Source: an uncultured Lachnospiraceae bacterium (GTDB lineage: Bacteria > Bacillota > Clostridia > Lachnospirales > Lachnospiraceae). Taken from it: a DNA stretch of 34,703 nucleotides. Positions 15,356 to 23,517 of the stretch are shown here, in pieces. Under the pieces are notes generated by a model that worked only from the letters and a program-made list of their open reading frames with translations, was not told where the DNA came from and did not search any database. The DNA lies in NCBI GenBank assembly GCA_910586755.1, contig CAJUJM010000057.1:1-34703 (forward strand), given 5' to 3'. Position 1 is the stretch's first letter, and the number at the start of each line of letters is the position of its first letter. The position numbers were made by a program, and so were the translations under genes.

Positions 15356-15799
15356 GTGGAGACCATTAAATGGCTTTCTGTCACGGACCGGCATACCAAA
15401 ATGTATTTGGATAAAAGGCTGGAGCCTTTGGGATTAAACAGCAGTCAGCATATGTTTGTGCTGATGATCTGCGAGGAGCCAGGGCTCAGCCAGGAGAAGA
15501 TGTTTTCTTCTTTTTACCTTCACCCAAGCAACATTACCCGGGCGATTGCCGCCCTGGAAAAGCAGGGGTTTTTAATCCGGCAGCCCAATCCGGCGGATAA
15601 AAGGACCTGCTGCCTGATTCCCACAGACAAAGCAAAGGAGACTTATCCCAAGATCAAAGAGATTGTCCAAAGCTGGTATGACATCGTACTGGAAGGCTTT
15701 ACCGTGGAAGAGAAAAGACTTTTAGACCGGCTGGTACGGCGGACCGGACAGGCGCTTCTTGATATTATGCGGGAGGAAGCCAGGGAAAATAAATTCTAA
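15356..15799 (+). CDS. MarR family transcriptional regulator (module 2)
   Basis: This 147-residue protein is a MarR-type winged-helix regulator: the recognition helix region reads HPSNITRAIAALEKQGFLIR and the wing NPADKRTCCL. The start is GTG at 15356, chosen because GGAGGTGA lies 4-5 bases ahead. In-frame ATG codons at 15278 and 15329 lack a ribosome site, and the first lies within the operator. It is followed after 17 bases by a MATE gene and probably regulates it. It differs clearly from the module 1 MarR, so the two modules are not a recent duplication. Confidence 0.9.
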   Translation: METIKWLSVTDRHTKMYLDKRLEPLGLNSSQHMFVLMICEEPGLSQEKMFSSFYLHPSNITRAIAALEKQGFLIRQPNPADKRTCCLIPTDKAKETYPKIKEIVQSWYDIVLEGFTVEEKRLLDRLVRRTGQALLDIMREEARENKF

Positions 15800-15816
15800 G
15801 GAGAGGATAGAATACA

Positions 15817-17202
15817 ATGAACGAAGCACAACAAAAGAAAAACAATCCTTTGGGATACGAAAAGCTGTCCGGGCTTTTGGCAGGCTATGCAATTCCCAGC
15901 ATTATCGCCATGTTGGTCAGCTCTCTCTACAATATTGTAGATCAGATTTTTATCGGACAGGGGGTAGGCTATCTGGGAAACGCGGCAACCAATGTGTCGT
16001 TCCCCTTAAATACCATCTGCATGGCCATTGCCCTTTTAATCGGAATCGGCTGCGCTTCAGGGTTTTCCCTGGAGTTAGGCGCAGGAGAGCCGGAAAACGC
16101 GGCCCGGTATGTGGGAACGGCAGTTAGTATGATGGCAGTGGCGGGAATCTCCTATGCAGCGATTATTCAGATCTTTTTAGAGCCATTGCTAAGAGTATTC
16201 GGCGCTACCCCGGCGATTATGCCTTATGCGGTCAGCTATACCAGGATTACCACTCTGGGAATGCCTTTTCTTATCGCCACCAACGGCTTAAGCAACCTGG
16301 CCAGAGCCGACGGAAGCCCCAAGTATTCCATGACTTGTATGCTGATTGGAGCGATTATCAACACCATTCTGGATCCAATCTTTATCTTTATATTTAAATT
16401 GGGAGTTGCAGGGGCCGCATGGGCTACCATTATCGGACAGATTATTTCCTTTGGCGTGGCGGCCAGATATCTGTGGAAATTTAAGAATATCCGGCTTAAG
16501 AGAGAATATTTCCGTCTGGAAAAGGCACGCTGCCTGACAGTGGCCGGTTTGGGAATGAGCAGCAGTTTAAACCAGCTTGCAATTACCTTGGTGCAGATTG
16601 TACTAAATAATTCTCTGACCTATTATGGGGCCATGTCAGTTTACGGAAGTGAAATCCCCTTGGCAAGCTGCGGCATTGTTATGAAAACCAACGGGATCTT
16701 GATGGCAGTCATTATTGGGATCTGTCAGGGCTCTCAGCCTATTTTAGGCTTTAACTATGGAGCTAAGCAATACCAAAGGGTGAGAGAAGTATTTAAACTG
16801 GCAATTTCCTGCGCCCTGGCAGTATCCTCAGCGAGCTTTCTCATGTTTCAGATTTTTCCCGGCTATATTATCTCCATATTTGGTTCCGGAGATGCCAGGT
16901 ATATGGAGTTTGCAGTAAAATTTATGAGAACCTTCCTGTTTATGGTTATTATAAACGGCGTTCAGATGCTTAGTTCCAGCATGTTTTCCGCTATTGGAAA
17001 GCCCTTAAAGGGCGCGCTTTTATCCCTGACCCGCCAGGTGTTTTTTGTAATTCCGCTGATTCTGGTTCTGCCCCTTATATTTGGCATTGACGGCATACTG
17101 TATGCAGGACCTGTGGCGGACGGCGCTGCCTTTCTTCTTTCTGTTTTCCTTGTGAGCAGGGAGTTTAGAAAAATGAGGGAGATGGAGAAAGAAATCGTAT
17201 AA
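15817..17202 (+). CDS. MATE family efflux transporter (MepA-like)
   Basis: The 461-residue protein has twelve predicted membrane segments and the MATE signature LYNIVDQIFIGQG near residues 38-50, with a second-half counterpart around the GICQGSQPILGFNYGA stretch. MepA-like MATE pumps export drugs or dyes in exchange for cations. The ATG at 15817 follows AAGGAGAGG. It forms an operon with the MarR gene 17 bases upstream. It converges on the RpiR gene, and a long-stem terminator lies between them at 17228-17301. Confidence 0.93.
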   Translation: MNEAQQKKNNPLGYEKLSGLLAGYAIPSIIAMLVSSLYNIVDQIFIGQGVGYLGNAATNVSFPLNTICMAIALLIGIGCASGFSLELGAGEPENAARYVGTAVSMMAVAGISYAAIIQIFLEPLLRVFGATPAIMPYAVSYTRITTLGMPFLIATNGLSNLARADGSPKYSMTCMLIGAIINTILDPIFIFIFKLGVAGAAWATIIGQIISFGVAARYLWKFKNIRLKREYFRLEKARCLTVAGLGMSSSLNQLAITLVQIVLNNSLTYYGAMSVYGSEIPLASCGIVMKTNGILMAVIIGICQGSQPILGFNYGAKQYQRVREVFKLAISCALAVSSASFLMFQIFPGYIISIFGSGDARYMEFAVKFMRTFLFMVIINGVQMLSSSMFSAIGKPLKGALLSLTRQVFFVIPLILVLPLIFGIDGILYAGPVADGAAFLLSVFLVSREFRKMREMEKEIV

Positions 17203-17227
17203 TCAGCCAGCTTTCCATAAAATGCAT

Positions 17228-17301
17228 AGGGGATGCTGCAAAATGAAATAAAGGGACTTTCTGTTGGCAGATGTCCCTGGTTTCATTTTGCAGCATCCCC
17301 T
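17228..17301. terminator. Bidirectional long-stem terminator between the MATE and rpiR genes
   Basis: Perfect 21-bp arms (17228-17248 and 17281-17301) share the GGAT-CTGCAAAATG core with the hairpin at 11368-11430. Inside the loop a further AGGGAC (17252-17257) / GTCCCT (17273-17278) stem forms. It lies between convergent genes and touches the rpiR stop codon. Confidence 0.75.
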
Positions 17302-18024
17302 TTATGCGTCTACGGTGGTATCCATTAAATATTCAAAAAGAATCAGAACCCGCGCATAAAAATAATTGGCGGTGAGATTCCGGTCATCCATAATTTTGTC
17401 ATCCAATAACACGAATGCAGGATTTGAATATTGTGCGATGGGGGAGGAAGGAACGCCGGTAAAGGAAACGATATCCAGTCCTATCTGATGAGCATCACAA
17501 ACCGGTTTTACGATGGTATCAGTAGCTCCGCTTTTGCTGATAGCCAGCACAAGGCCGGCATTTAGCGCATTGGCTTCATATACCTCGTAATTGTTGGTGG
17601 CAATGGCCTGGAATCCCAGCACCAGCATTTTGCGGGCAATAAAGTCACGCAACGGAGAACAGAAACCGGTGCCTGCTACCAGAATTACTTGATGTCTGTG
17701 AGCGGCCAGAAGCTGAGTAAACCGGGTAATACAGGCGGTAGGAATCTCTCCGATGAAAGAGGTAATGTCAGATGCCAGAGCTTTGTTGTCGATTTCGTTT
17801 TGAACCAGAAATTCCAGACGGTAAACCATATCAGTGTAGCCCGTGTATCCCAGCTTTTTACTGAGCCGGATCAGAGAAGCCGGAGATACAAAATGTCTGG
17901 CAGCAAAATCTCTGACAGTATAATGAGCCCGATTTTCAGCAGCCTCTAACAAATGATCCAACAGAAACTGCTCGTTGTCGTTTAAATGATATCTGGCAGA
18001 CAGTTTATAGATGTCGTGTTTCAT
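17302..18024 (-). CDS. MurR/RpiR family transcriptional regulator
   Basis: The 240-residue protein has an N-terminal helix-turn-helix domain (about 1-77; FVSPASLIRLSKKLGYTGY region) and a C-terminal SIS sugar-phosphate-binding domain (about 100-230, with ISKSGATDTIV near 157). It is divergent from the alpha-glucoside PTS and GH4 genes, like GlvR-type regulators, so it probably senses a 6-phospho-alpha-glucoside or glucose-6-phosphate and controls that operon. A perfect palindrome at 18118-18129 in the shared upstream region is the best operator candidate. The ribosome site is AGGGGGA. Confidence 0.9.
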   Translation of the reverse strand: MKHDIYKLSARYHLNDNEQFLLDHLLEAAENRAHYTVRDFAARHFVSPASLIRLSKKLGYTGYTDMVYRLEFLVQNEIDNKALASDITSFIGEIPTACITRFTQLLAAHRHQVILVAGTGFCSPLRDFIARKMLVLGFQAIATNNYEVYEANALNAGLVLAISKSGATDTIVKPVCDAHQIGLDIVSFTGVPSSPIAQYSNPAFVLLDDKIMDDRNLTANYFYARVLILFEYLMDTTVDA

Positions 18025-18117
18025 AATATCCCCCTAGTAGTAGTTACATATAAACGGAATTATATGATAAATACGCTATATTTTCAATGCTGTGATTACA
18101 AAAATAATAAAAAAAGT

Positions 18118-18129
18118 GAAACATGTTTC
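18118..18129. promoter_or_regulatory. Palindrome GAAACATGTTTC, candidate RpiR operator
   Basis: This perfect 12-bp palindrome lies in the divergent region, 94 bases upstream of the rpiR start and about 37 bases before a weak -35 box of the PTS operon (TAGACT 18167-18172, TATACT 18189-18194, 16-base spacer). Its position upstream of the -35 would suit activation, as described for some GlvR-type RpiR regulators. Confidence 0.5.
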
Positions 18130-18260
18130 GGAATGGGTAAAAATGTTTAAAAAGGCTGTGAATCTATAGACTTTTTTATCTAAAATGATATACTTTGGTC
18201 TATCGAGAATGGGATGGCGCCTCCCCGAATCGGAAAAAACGAGAAAGAATGGAGAATGAT

Positions 18261-19859
18261 ATGAAACAGAAGATGATGGATGCAATGCAGAATTTTTCCA
18301 AGTCTCTCATGGGACCAGTATTGTTTCTTCCTATTGCCGGTATGATTCAGGCATTGTCCTCTGTGATGAGCAATACGACATTTGTAAATGAGGGCGGACC
18401 CATCTATATTATCGGCCGGTTTATCAATGGCGGTATCGGAGCGATCCTTGGAAATCTGGGAATTTTGTTTTGCGTGGGAATTGCAATGAGTATGGCAAAG
18501 AAGCGGAAAGCAGATGCAGCTTTTGTAGCGCTTGTCAGCTATCTGGTGTGGCTGTCTGCCAATTCCCGCTGGCTCAGTGTTGCCGGTATGGTAATCGAAG
18601 GGGCCACGGCAGGAGACTTGTACGGAACCGGGCAGACCATTTGCCTGGGCTATCATGTGACGGACATGGGAGTATTTCTTGGTATGATTTTAGGCGTTGT
18701 GGTGGCTCTGGTACATAACCGCTTTATTGATACAGAATTTGACGGGGCATTTGCTTTGTATGGTAATAGTAAGTTTGTATTTGTGGTGCTGCTTCCGGTG
18801 GTGCTGGGGATAGCGGTAGCGGCGGCTTATGTGTGGCCGGTAGCGGCAGCAGGAATCAACGCCCTGACTGGAGTGATGTCCGGCGCAGGTGCTTTCGGAG
18901 TATTCCTGTACGGATTCCTGAACCGGATTTTGATTCCCACAGGACTTCACCATTTGGTATGGTCGCCATTTTTGTATTCATCCATCGGTGACAGCATGAT
19001 GGTGGCCGGAGAACAAATCGTCGGTGCAAAGCCGGTATTTCTGGCGCTGCTTGGGGATACCAGTATTAGCTCCATGCCGGAGTCGGCCCGTTTTCTGACC
19101 TATGGATTGATGAAAACCTTTGGCGTAATCGGCGTAGCCGCAGCGTTTATTGTGACAGCAAAGAAAGAGAAGAAGAGTGCCACCCGCGCACAAATTATTC
19201 CGGCGACCCTTACCGCATGTTTGGTAGGAACAACGGAACCACTGGAATTTACATTCTTGTTTGCAGCCCCGGTTTTGTGGGTAGTTTACTCTGTTCTGGA
19301 CGGCCTGTTTCAGATGCTGGTTTATATTATCGGAGTACGCGTTTGTGCAACTAACGGAATTATTGATTTTCTGGTTCTGAACCTTCCGGCAGGCGTGGCC
19401 CGGACCCAATGGCCTGTATATGTACTGGTGGGTCTGGCAGAAATTGTAGTAATGTTTTTTGTATTTAAGTTTTTAATTGAGAAAATGAATCTGAAAACGC
19501 CAGGCCGGGAAGACGGCCAGGAAGTAGTGGATCTTCAGGCCAATGCAGCGGCGGTAAAACAGCAGATCAGCGGAGGCGTGGCTCAGACTGCCTCAAAGAA
19601 AGAGGATGCTCTGGCAGAGCAGGCTGCTTATGTAATCGAAGGGCTGGGAGGAGCCGCCAATATTGAAAATGTAGAAAACTGTATGACTCGCCTGAGAGTG
19701 CAGGTGACAGATATTTCAGCAGTAAAAGATAAAGAATGGTTTAAGCCTACAGGCGCGGCGGGACTGGTAATAAAGGGCAATAATATCCAGATTATTTATG
19801 GACCAAAGGTTATGAAAATGAGAGCCGCAGTAGATCATGCCCTGGGCCGCAATGAGTGA
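18261..19859 (+). CDS. PTS alpha-glucoside-specific transporter, IIBC components
   Basis: The protein imports and phosphorylates an alpha-glucoside such as maltose at the membrane. Residues 1-410 form the hydrophobic IIC channel domain; about 440-532 form the IIB domain, with the phosphorylated cysteine C474 in NVENCMTRLRV. The IIA domain is not fused and must come from elsewhere, often the glucose IIA. The start at 18261 follows GGAG by 6 bases; in-frame ATG codons at 18195 and 18249 have weaker support. The product is 532 residues, usual for GlvC/MalB-type IICB. It is followed by element B copy 2 and the GH4 gene that would cleave its phosphorylated product. Confidence 0.92.
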   Translation: MKQKMMDAMQNFSKSLMGPVLFLPIAGMIQALSSVMSNTTFVNEGGPIYIIGRFINGGIGAILGNLGILFCVGIAMSMAKKRKADAAFVALVSYLVWLSANSRWLSVAGMVIEGATAGDLYGTGQTICLGYHVTDMGVFLGMILGVVVALVHNRFIDTEFDGAFALYGNSKFVFVVLLPVVLGIAVAAAYVWPVAAAGINALTGVMSGAGAFGVFLYGFLNRILIPTGLHHLVWSPFLYSSIGDSMMVAGEQIVGAKPVFLALLGDTSISSMPESARFLTYGLMKTFGVIGVAAAFIVTAKKEKKSATRAQIIPATLTACLVGTTEPLEFTFLFAAPVLWVVYSVLDGLFQMLVYIIGVRVCATNGIIDFLVLNLPAGVARTQWPVYVLVGLAEIVVMFFVFKFLIEKMNLKTPGREDGQEVVDLQANAAAVKQQISGGVAQTASKKEDALAEQAAYVIEGLGGAANIENVENCMTRLRVQVTDISAVKDKEWFKPTGAAGLVIKGNNIQIIYGPKVMKMRAAVDHALGRNE

Positions 19860-19943
19860 GGAGGAAGGGAAATGCGAAGCATTTTCAGGATACCTTCCGA
19901 CGACATGGCAGGAGACGCTAAGCGTCGCGTGCCGATTTATTAA
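19860..19943 (+). repeat. Element B copy 2: structured intergenic repeat between the PTS and GH4 genes
   Basis: This copy matches 1405-1488. The outer stem is GGAAGG (19863-19868) / CCTTCC (19893-19898) around AAATGC-GAA-GCATTT. The second hairpin has GGCA (19907-19910) / TGCC (19930-19933) with inner GACGC-TAA-GCGTC. That inner stem differs in sequence from copy 1 (CGCC-GGGC-GGCG) yet still pairs, which points to selection on RNA structure. The GH4 gene has its own AAGGAGG downstream. Confidence 0.75.
19872..19943 (+). CDS. Possible 23-residue micro-ORF inside element B copy 2
   Basis: An ATG at 19872 lies 7 bases after GGAGG (19860-19864), an ideal ribosome site, and opens a 23-codon frame ending at TAA 19941-19943. 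The product is short and basic at its end (AKRRVPIY). In copy 1 the matching frame stops after five codons, though the same PSDD-AGDA-RRVPI peptide is readable there in another frame. The ATG sits inside a hairpin arm, so translation could be structure-controlled. It may equally be a by-product of the repeat. Confidence 0.25.
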   Translation: MRSIFRIPSDDMAGDAKRRVPIY

Positions 19944-19961
19944 ACAAGGAGGAACAAAATT

Positions 19962-21290
19962 ATGAAAACATTTAAATTAGTAATTGCGGGAGGCGGAAGC
20001 ACTTATACGCCGGGGATTGTAAAAAGCCTGCTGGCGCAGAAAAATCAGTTTAAATTAAATGAATTGGTGCTTTATGATATCAATAAAGAACGCCAGGAAG
20101 ATGTGGGCGTGATCGTCCGCCATGTAGTAGAGATGTTTGACCCAAAACTGAAGCTGACTTTAACCACAGATCCGAAGGAAGCTATGACCGATGCAGATTT
20201 CATCTTTGCTCAGATGAGGGTGGGTCTGTATGCTATGCGGGAGCAGGACGAGAAGATCCCGTTAAAATACGGCGTTGTCGGTCAGGAAACCTGTGGGCCG
20301 GGCGGATTGGCTTACGGACTGAGAACCATCTATCCTATGGTAGAATTAATCGATTTCTGTGAAAAATATGCGAAACCCACATACTGGATTGTCAACTATT
20401 CCAATCCGGCGGCTATTGTGGCAAAAGCTACCTTCCGCCTGCGTCCAAATGCCAGAATTTTGAATATCTGTGATATGCCGGTGGCAATTGAGCGGAATAT
20501 GGCGGAGATTCTGGAATGTGACCGCCACGATCTGGAGGTGGATTACTTCGGGCTGAATCATTTTGGATGGTTTACCAAGGTTCGGCTTAAGGGGGAGGAT
20601 GTGACGGAAAGGCTAAAGGCTTATGTAGCTAAACATGGCTATATGCCTCAGAATGAGAAGAGCGATGTAATGCACAGCGATCCTTCCTGGCTGCATACCT
20701 ACGGCAATGCACAGCATATCTGCTCGGCATTTCACGATTATCTGCCGAATACCTATATGCAGTACTACCTGTTGGGGGACGAGGTCGTTGAGAGCAGTAA
20801 TCCGGAGCATACCCGCGCCAATGAGGTTATGGAAGGCCGGGAAAAACGGATTTTTGATGCAGTAAAAGACTACCGGGAAGGAAAAGAGGTAGATTTGACA
20901 AAGTTTTTTGGCGGCGTCCACGGAGCGTTTATCGTGGATGTGGCTATGAGCCTGGCCTTTGACCTGCGTAAAAGATATTTGGTGATGGTTGAAAACAACG
21001 GAGCAGTCAGCAATCTGCCGGATGATGCCATGGTAGAAATCCCGGCTTACATTACTGACCGTGGCCCGGAGCCGGTGCGGGTAGGGGAGATTAAAACATT
21101 CTATAAAGGGCTGATTGAACAGCAGGAGGCTGTGGAGAAGCTGATTGTGGAGGCTGCGATAGAAAATTCCTATGAGAAAGCCCTGATGGCATTTACCATG
21201 TCAAAGACCGTTCCCAGCCTGTTTACAGCGAAAAAAATTCTGGATGATATGATAGAAGCCAATAAGGGGTATTGGCCGGAGCTTCGCTGA
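19962..21290 (+). CDS. 6-phospho-alpha-glucosidase, glycoside hydrolase family 4
   Basis: GH4 enzymes hydrolyse 6-phospho-glycosides by an oxidation-elimination route that needs NAD+ and a divalent metal. The 442-residue protein has the N-terminal dinucleotide fold (AGGGSTYTP, 9-17), the VGQETCGPGG motif (106-115), the metal-binding CDMP (170-173) and GLNHFGW with H200. CDMP rather than CNVP is the pattern linked to alpha specificity, as in GlvA and MalH. It would cleave maltose-6-phosphate delivered by the upstream PTS into glucose and glucose-6-phosphate. AAGGAGG precedes the ATG. A hairpin at 21354-21393 probably ends the operon. Confidence 0.93.
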   Translation: MKTFKLVIAGGGSTYTPGIVKSLLAQKNQFKLNELVLYDINKERQEDVGVIVRHVVEMFDPKLKLTLTTDPKEAMTDADFIFAQMRVGLYAMREQDEKIPLKYGVVGQETCGPGGLAYGLRTIYPMVELIDFCEKYAKPTYWIVNYSNPAAIVAKATFRLRPNARILNICDMPVAIERNMAEILECDRHDLEVDYFGLNHFGWFTKVRLKGEDVTERLKAYVAKHGYMPQNEKSDVMHSDPSWLHTYGNAQHICSAFHDYLPNTYMQYYLLGDEVVESSNPEHTRANEVMEGREKRIFDAVKDYREGKEVDLTKFFGGVHGAFIVDVAMSLAFDLRKRYLVMVENNGAVSNLPDDAMVEIPAYITDRGPEPVRVGEIKTFYKGLIEQQEAVEKLIVEAAIENSYEKALMAFTMSKTVPSLFTAKKILDDMIEANKGYWPELR

Positions 21291-21353
21291 GAAGATGCGC
21301 TAGTGTAAAATAGGTAGTATTTTTGGGAAAAAATGGATCCTTTTGGGCGCAAA

Positions 21354-21393
21354 AAAGACGCATGGTTTACAATTCACTGTTCCATGCGTCTTT
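21354..21393. terminator. Terminator after the GH4 gene
   Basis: A perfect 12-bp stem (AAAGACGCATGG 21354-21365, CCATGCGTCTTT 21382-21393) with a 16-base loop follows the GH4 gene. The T tract is short on the plus strand and longer (six T) on the minus strand. Confidence 0.65.
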
Positions 21394-21716
21394 ACGCTGT
21401 TGTGTTGACAGCTTCTGAAAATAAAAAAGGTAAATAATATTCGGTTTTTATATCTTCTCTTGAAAATGCTAACTTATCTAAGCACTGGTAAAACATACAG
21501 TAAAATTATATTATCACTACATACATTAAACAAAAGATATTGGAACAACACTACCCTCAGTGGACAAGGGGCCCCTTTCCGCCTATCGAAAGCAGTTCGC
21601 TAAAAAGCGGTAACAGTAATCCCCAAAGAAAAATCAGCACAAGCGGTATATCAATATTTTTTGAGTGCATTATTTTTCTTTGTAATAAGATCGCGAAAAC
21701 TCAAGAAAAATACCTC
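21394..21716. other. AT-rich intergenic stretch with no recognisable gene
   Basis: Between the GH4 terminator and the rimP promoter there is no convincing coding sequence. A 63-codon frame at 21540-21731 has no ribosome site and runs into the promoter. The only notable feature is a 12-bp palindrome AAGGGGCCCCTT at 21566-21577 of unknown meaning. Confidence 0.6.
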
Positions 21717-21745
21717 TTGCATTTTCTATAAGAAAGTGTTATAGT
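21717..21745 (+). promoter_or_regulatory. Promoter of the rimP-ribF operon
   Basis: TTGCAT (21717-21722) and TATAGT (21740-21745) are 17 bases apart, a good sigma-A type promoter. Transcription would start near 21752 and give a leader of about 108 bases before rimP. No other clear promoter was seen before the end of the nine-gene operon. Confidence 0.65.
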
Positions 21746-21762
21746 TGGTACGATAACAAGAT

Positions 21763-21809
21763 GACAAATGGCTGAAAGAGTGGACGTAAGTCCACTCTTT
21801 CCGTTTGTC
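21763..21809 (+). ncRNA. rimP leader hairpin
   Basis: A perfect 12-bp stem (21774-21785 and 21790-21801) is closed by a GTAA tetraloop of the stable GNRA class. It is extended by GACAAA (21763-21768) / TTTGTC (21804-21809). Hairpins with an AAGAGTGG-type arm are, from memory, common ahead of rimP/ylxS in Firmicutes. No long T tract follows, so it is more likely a structured leader than a terminator. Confidence 0.6.
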
Positions 21810-21859
21810 CGGCTGTAAAAGCCAATGAAAAACAGACAGAACGGAAAGGTGGTGCAGAG

Positions 21860-22327
21860 ATGACCAGAAGAGAGCAGTATGAGGCAAAAACCGAAGCCTT
21901 CCTCCTCCCTCTTATGGAGGAACACGGATTTGAATTAGTGGATGTGGAGTATGTAAAGGAAGCAGGCACCTGGTATCTGAGGGCCTATATTGATAAAGAA
22001 GGCGGGATCACGGTAGACGACTGTGAGGTTATCAACCGGAAGCTTGGCGACTGGCTGGATCAGGAAGATTTTATCCAGGAGAGCTATATTTTAGAGGTCA
22101 GTTCCCCGGGCCTGGGAAGGCCTTTAAAAAAGGAAAAGGACTTTGTAAGAAGCATGGGCAGAGAGGTTGAGGTAAAGCTTTACAAGGCCATAAATAAGCA
22201 GAAGGACTATACCGGCGTGCTGGAAGCATATGATAAGGATACCGTTACTCTGGGGATGGAGGACGGAAGCCGGATTGTATTTGACAGGACAGGAATTGCA
22301 CTGATTCGTTTAGCTTTTGATTTTTAA
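21860..22327 (+). CDS. rimP: Ribosome maturation factor RimP
   Basis: RimP helps assemble the 30S subunit. The 155-residue protein has the two-domain RimP layout: an N-terminal alpha/beta domain with FELVDVEYVKE and GGITVDDCE, then VSSPGLGRPL and a C-terminal SH3-like domain. AAAGGTGG precedes the ATG. It is the first gene of the rimP-nusA-ylxR-ylxQ-infB-rbfA-nrnA-truB-ribF cluster, downstream of a good promoter and a hairpin leader. Confidence 0.95.
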   Translation: MTRREQYEAKTEAFLLPLMEEHGFELVDVEYVKEAGTWYLRAYIDKEGGITVDDCEVINRKLGDWLDQEDFIQESYILEVSSPGLGRPLKKEKDFVRSMGREVEVKLYKAINKQKDYTGVLEAYDKDTVTLGMEDGSRIVFDRTGIALIRLAFDF

Positions 22328-22354
22328 TGGAGAAGGAGCATTAGGAGGATAACC

Positions 22355-23503
22355 ATGAACAAGGAACTATTATTGGCGTTGGAAATGCTGGAAAAGGAGA
22401 AGAATATCAGCAAGGAGATCTTATTAGAGGCAATTGAAAACTCTCTGCTGACTGCCTGCAAAAATCATTTTGGCAAGGCGGACAATGTAAAGGTTACAAT
22501 TAATCCGGAAACCTGCGATTTTTCTGTTTACGCAGAAAAAGAGGTGGTGGATGAAGCAGAAGATTCCATGCTGCAGATTAGCCTTTCCGAGGCCAGAATG
22601 AAAGATCCCAGATACGTTGTAGGCGACATTGTCCAGGTGCCTATTGAGTCCAAAAATTTTGGCCGTATCGCAACCCAGAATGCCAAAAACGTTATTTTGC
22701 AGAAGATTCGAGAGGAAGAGCGCAAGGTTCTCTTTAATGATTACTACAGCAAGGAAAAGGATGTAGTAACCGGTATTGTGCAGAAGAACCTGGGACGCAA
22801 CATCAGCATTAATTTAGGAAAGGTAGATGCTGTTTTAAACGAGAGCGAGCAGGTAAAGGGTGAGATTTTAGTTCCTACTGAGCGGATTAAGGTATACATT
22901 GTGGAGGTAAAAGATACGCCGAAAGGTCCCAGAGTTTCGGTATCCCGAACCCATCCCGACCTGGTAAAGCGCCTCTTTGAAGCGGAAGTTGCCGAGGTAA
23001 GGGACGGAACCGTGGAGATTAAGGCCATTGCCAGAGAGGCTGGCTCCCGTACCAAGATCGCCGTTTGTTCTCATGACGAGAATGTAGACCCGGTAGGAGC
23101 ATGTGTAGGTTTAAACGGAGCCAGAGTAAACGCTGTTGTAAATGAGCTGAGAGGGGAAAAGATTGATATCATCAACTGGGATGATAATGCGGCGTACTTA
23201 ATTGAAAATGCTTTAAGCCCTGCAAAGGTAATCTGTGTTGTGGCATATGAGGAAGAGCGGGAAGCCCAGGTAATTGTTCCGGATTACCAGCTGTCCTTAG
23301 CAATCGGCAAGGAAGGTCAGAACGCAAGGCTGGCGGCTCGCCTTACCGGATATAAGATTGACATTAAGAGTGAGACCCAGGCGAAAGAGTCCGGCCTGTT
23401 TGAAGAGATGGGCATTGAATATCAGGAAGATATGGAAGACATGGAAGAGAACTACCAGGATGATTATGAGGACTACCCGGAAGAAGAAAGTAACCTGGAA
23501 TAG
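22355..23503 (+). CDS. nusA: Transcription termination/antitermination factor NusA
   Basis: NusA binds RNA polymerase and RNA to control pausing, termination and antitermination. The 382 residues comprise an N-terminal polymerase-binding domain (1-125), an S1 domain (135-200) and two KH domains, with VGLNGARV (251-258) and AIGKEGQNARLAARL (316-330). The C-terminal 30 residues are a strongly acidic tail. There are no C-terminal AR repeats, as is normal for Firmicutes. AGGAGG precedes the ATG, 28 bases after rimP. Confidence 0.96.
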   Translation: MNKELLLALEMLEKEKNISKEILLEAIENSLLTACKNHFGKADNVKVTINPETCDFSVYAEKEVVDEAEDSMLQISLSEARMKDPRYVVGDIVQVPIESKNFGRIATQNAKNVILQKIREEERKVLFNDYYSKEKDVVTGIVQKNLGRNISINLGKVDAVLNESEQVKGEILVPTERIKVYIVEVKDTPKGPRVSVSRTHPDLVKRLFEAEVAEVRDGTVEIKAIAREAGSRTKIAVCSHDENVDPVGACVGLNGARVNAVVNELRGEKIDIINWDDNAAYLIENALSPAKVICVVAYEEEREAQVIVPDYQLSLAIGKEGQNARLAARLTGYKIDIKSETQAKESGLFEEMGIEYQEDMEDMEENYQDDYEDYPEEESNLE

Positions 23504-23517
23504 CAAGGAGTGGTAAA

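Noticed and set aside
11434..17202. The two marR-MATE pairs as a recent inverted duplication
   Set aside because: The paired proteins differ in length and in motif sequence, and their promoters and operators share no sequence.
21540..21731. A 63-codon frame between the GH4 gene and rimP
   Set aside because: It lacks a ribosome site, overlaps the rimP promoter and has no recognisable domain.
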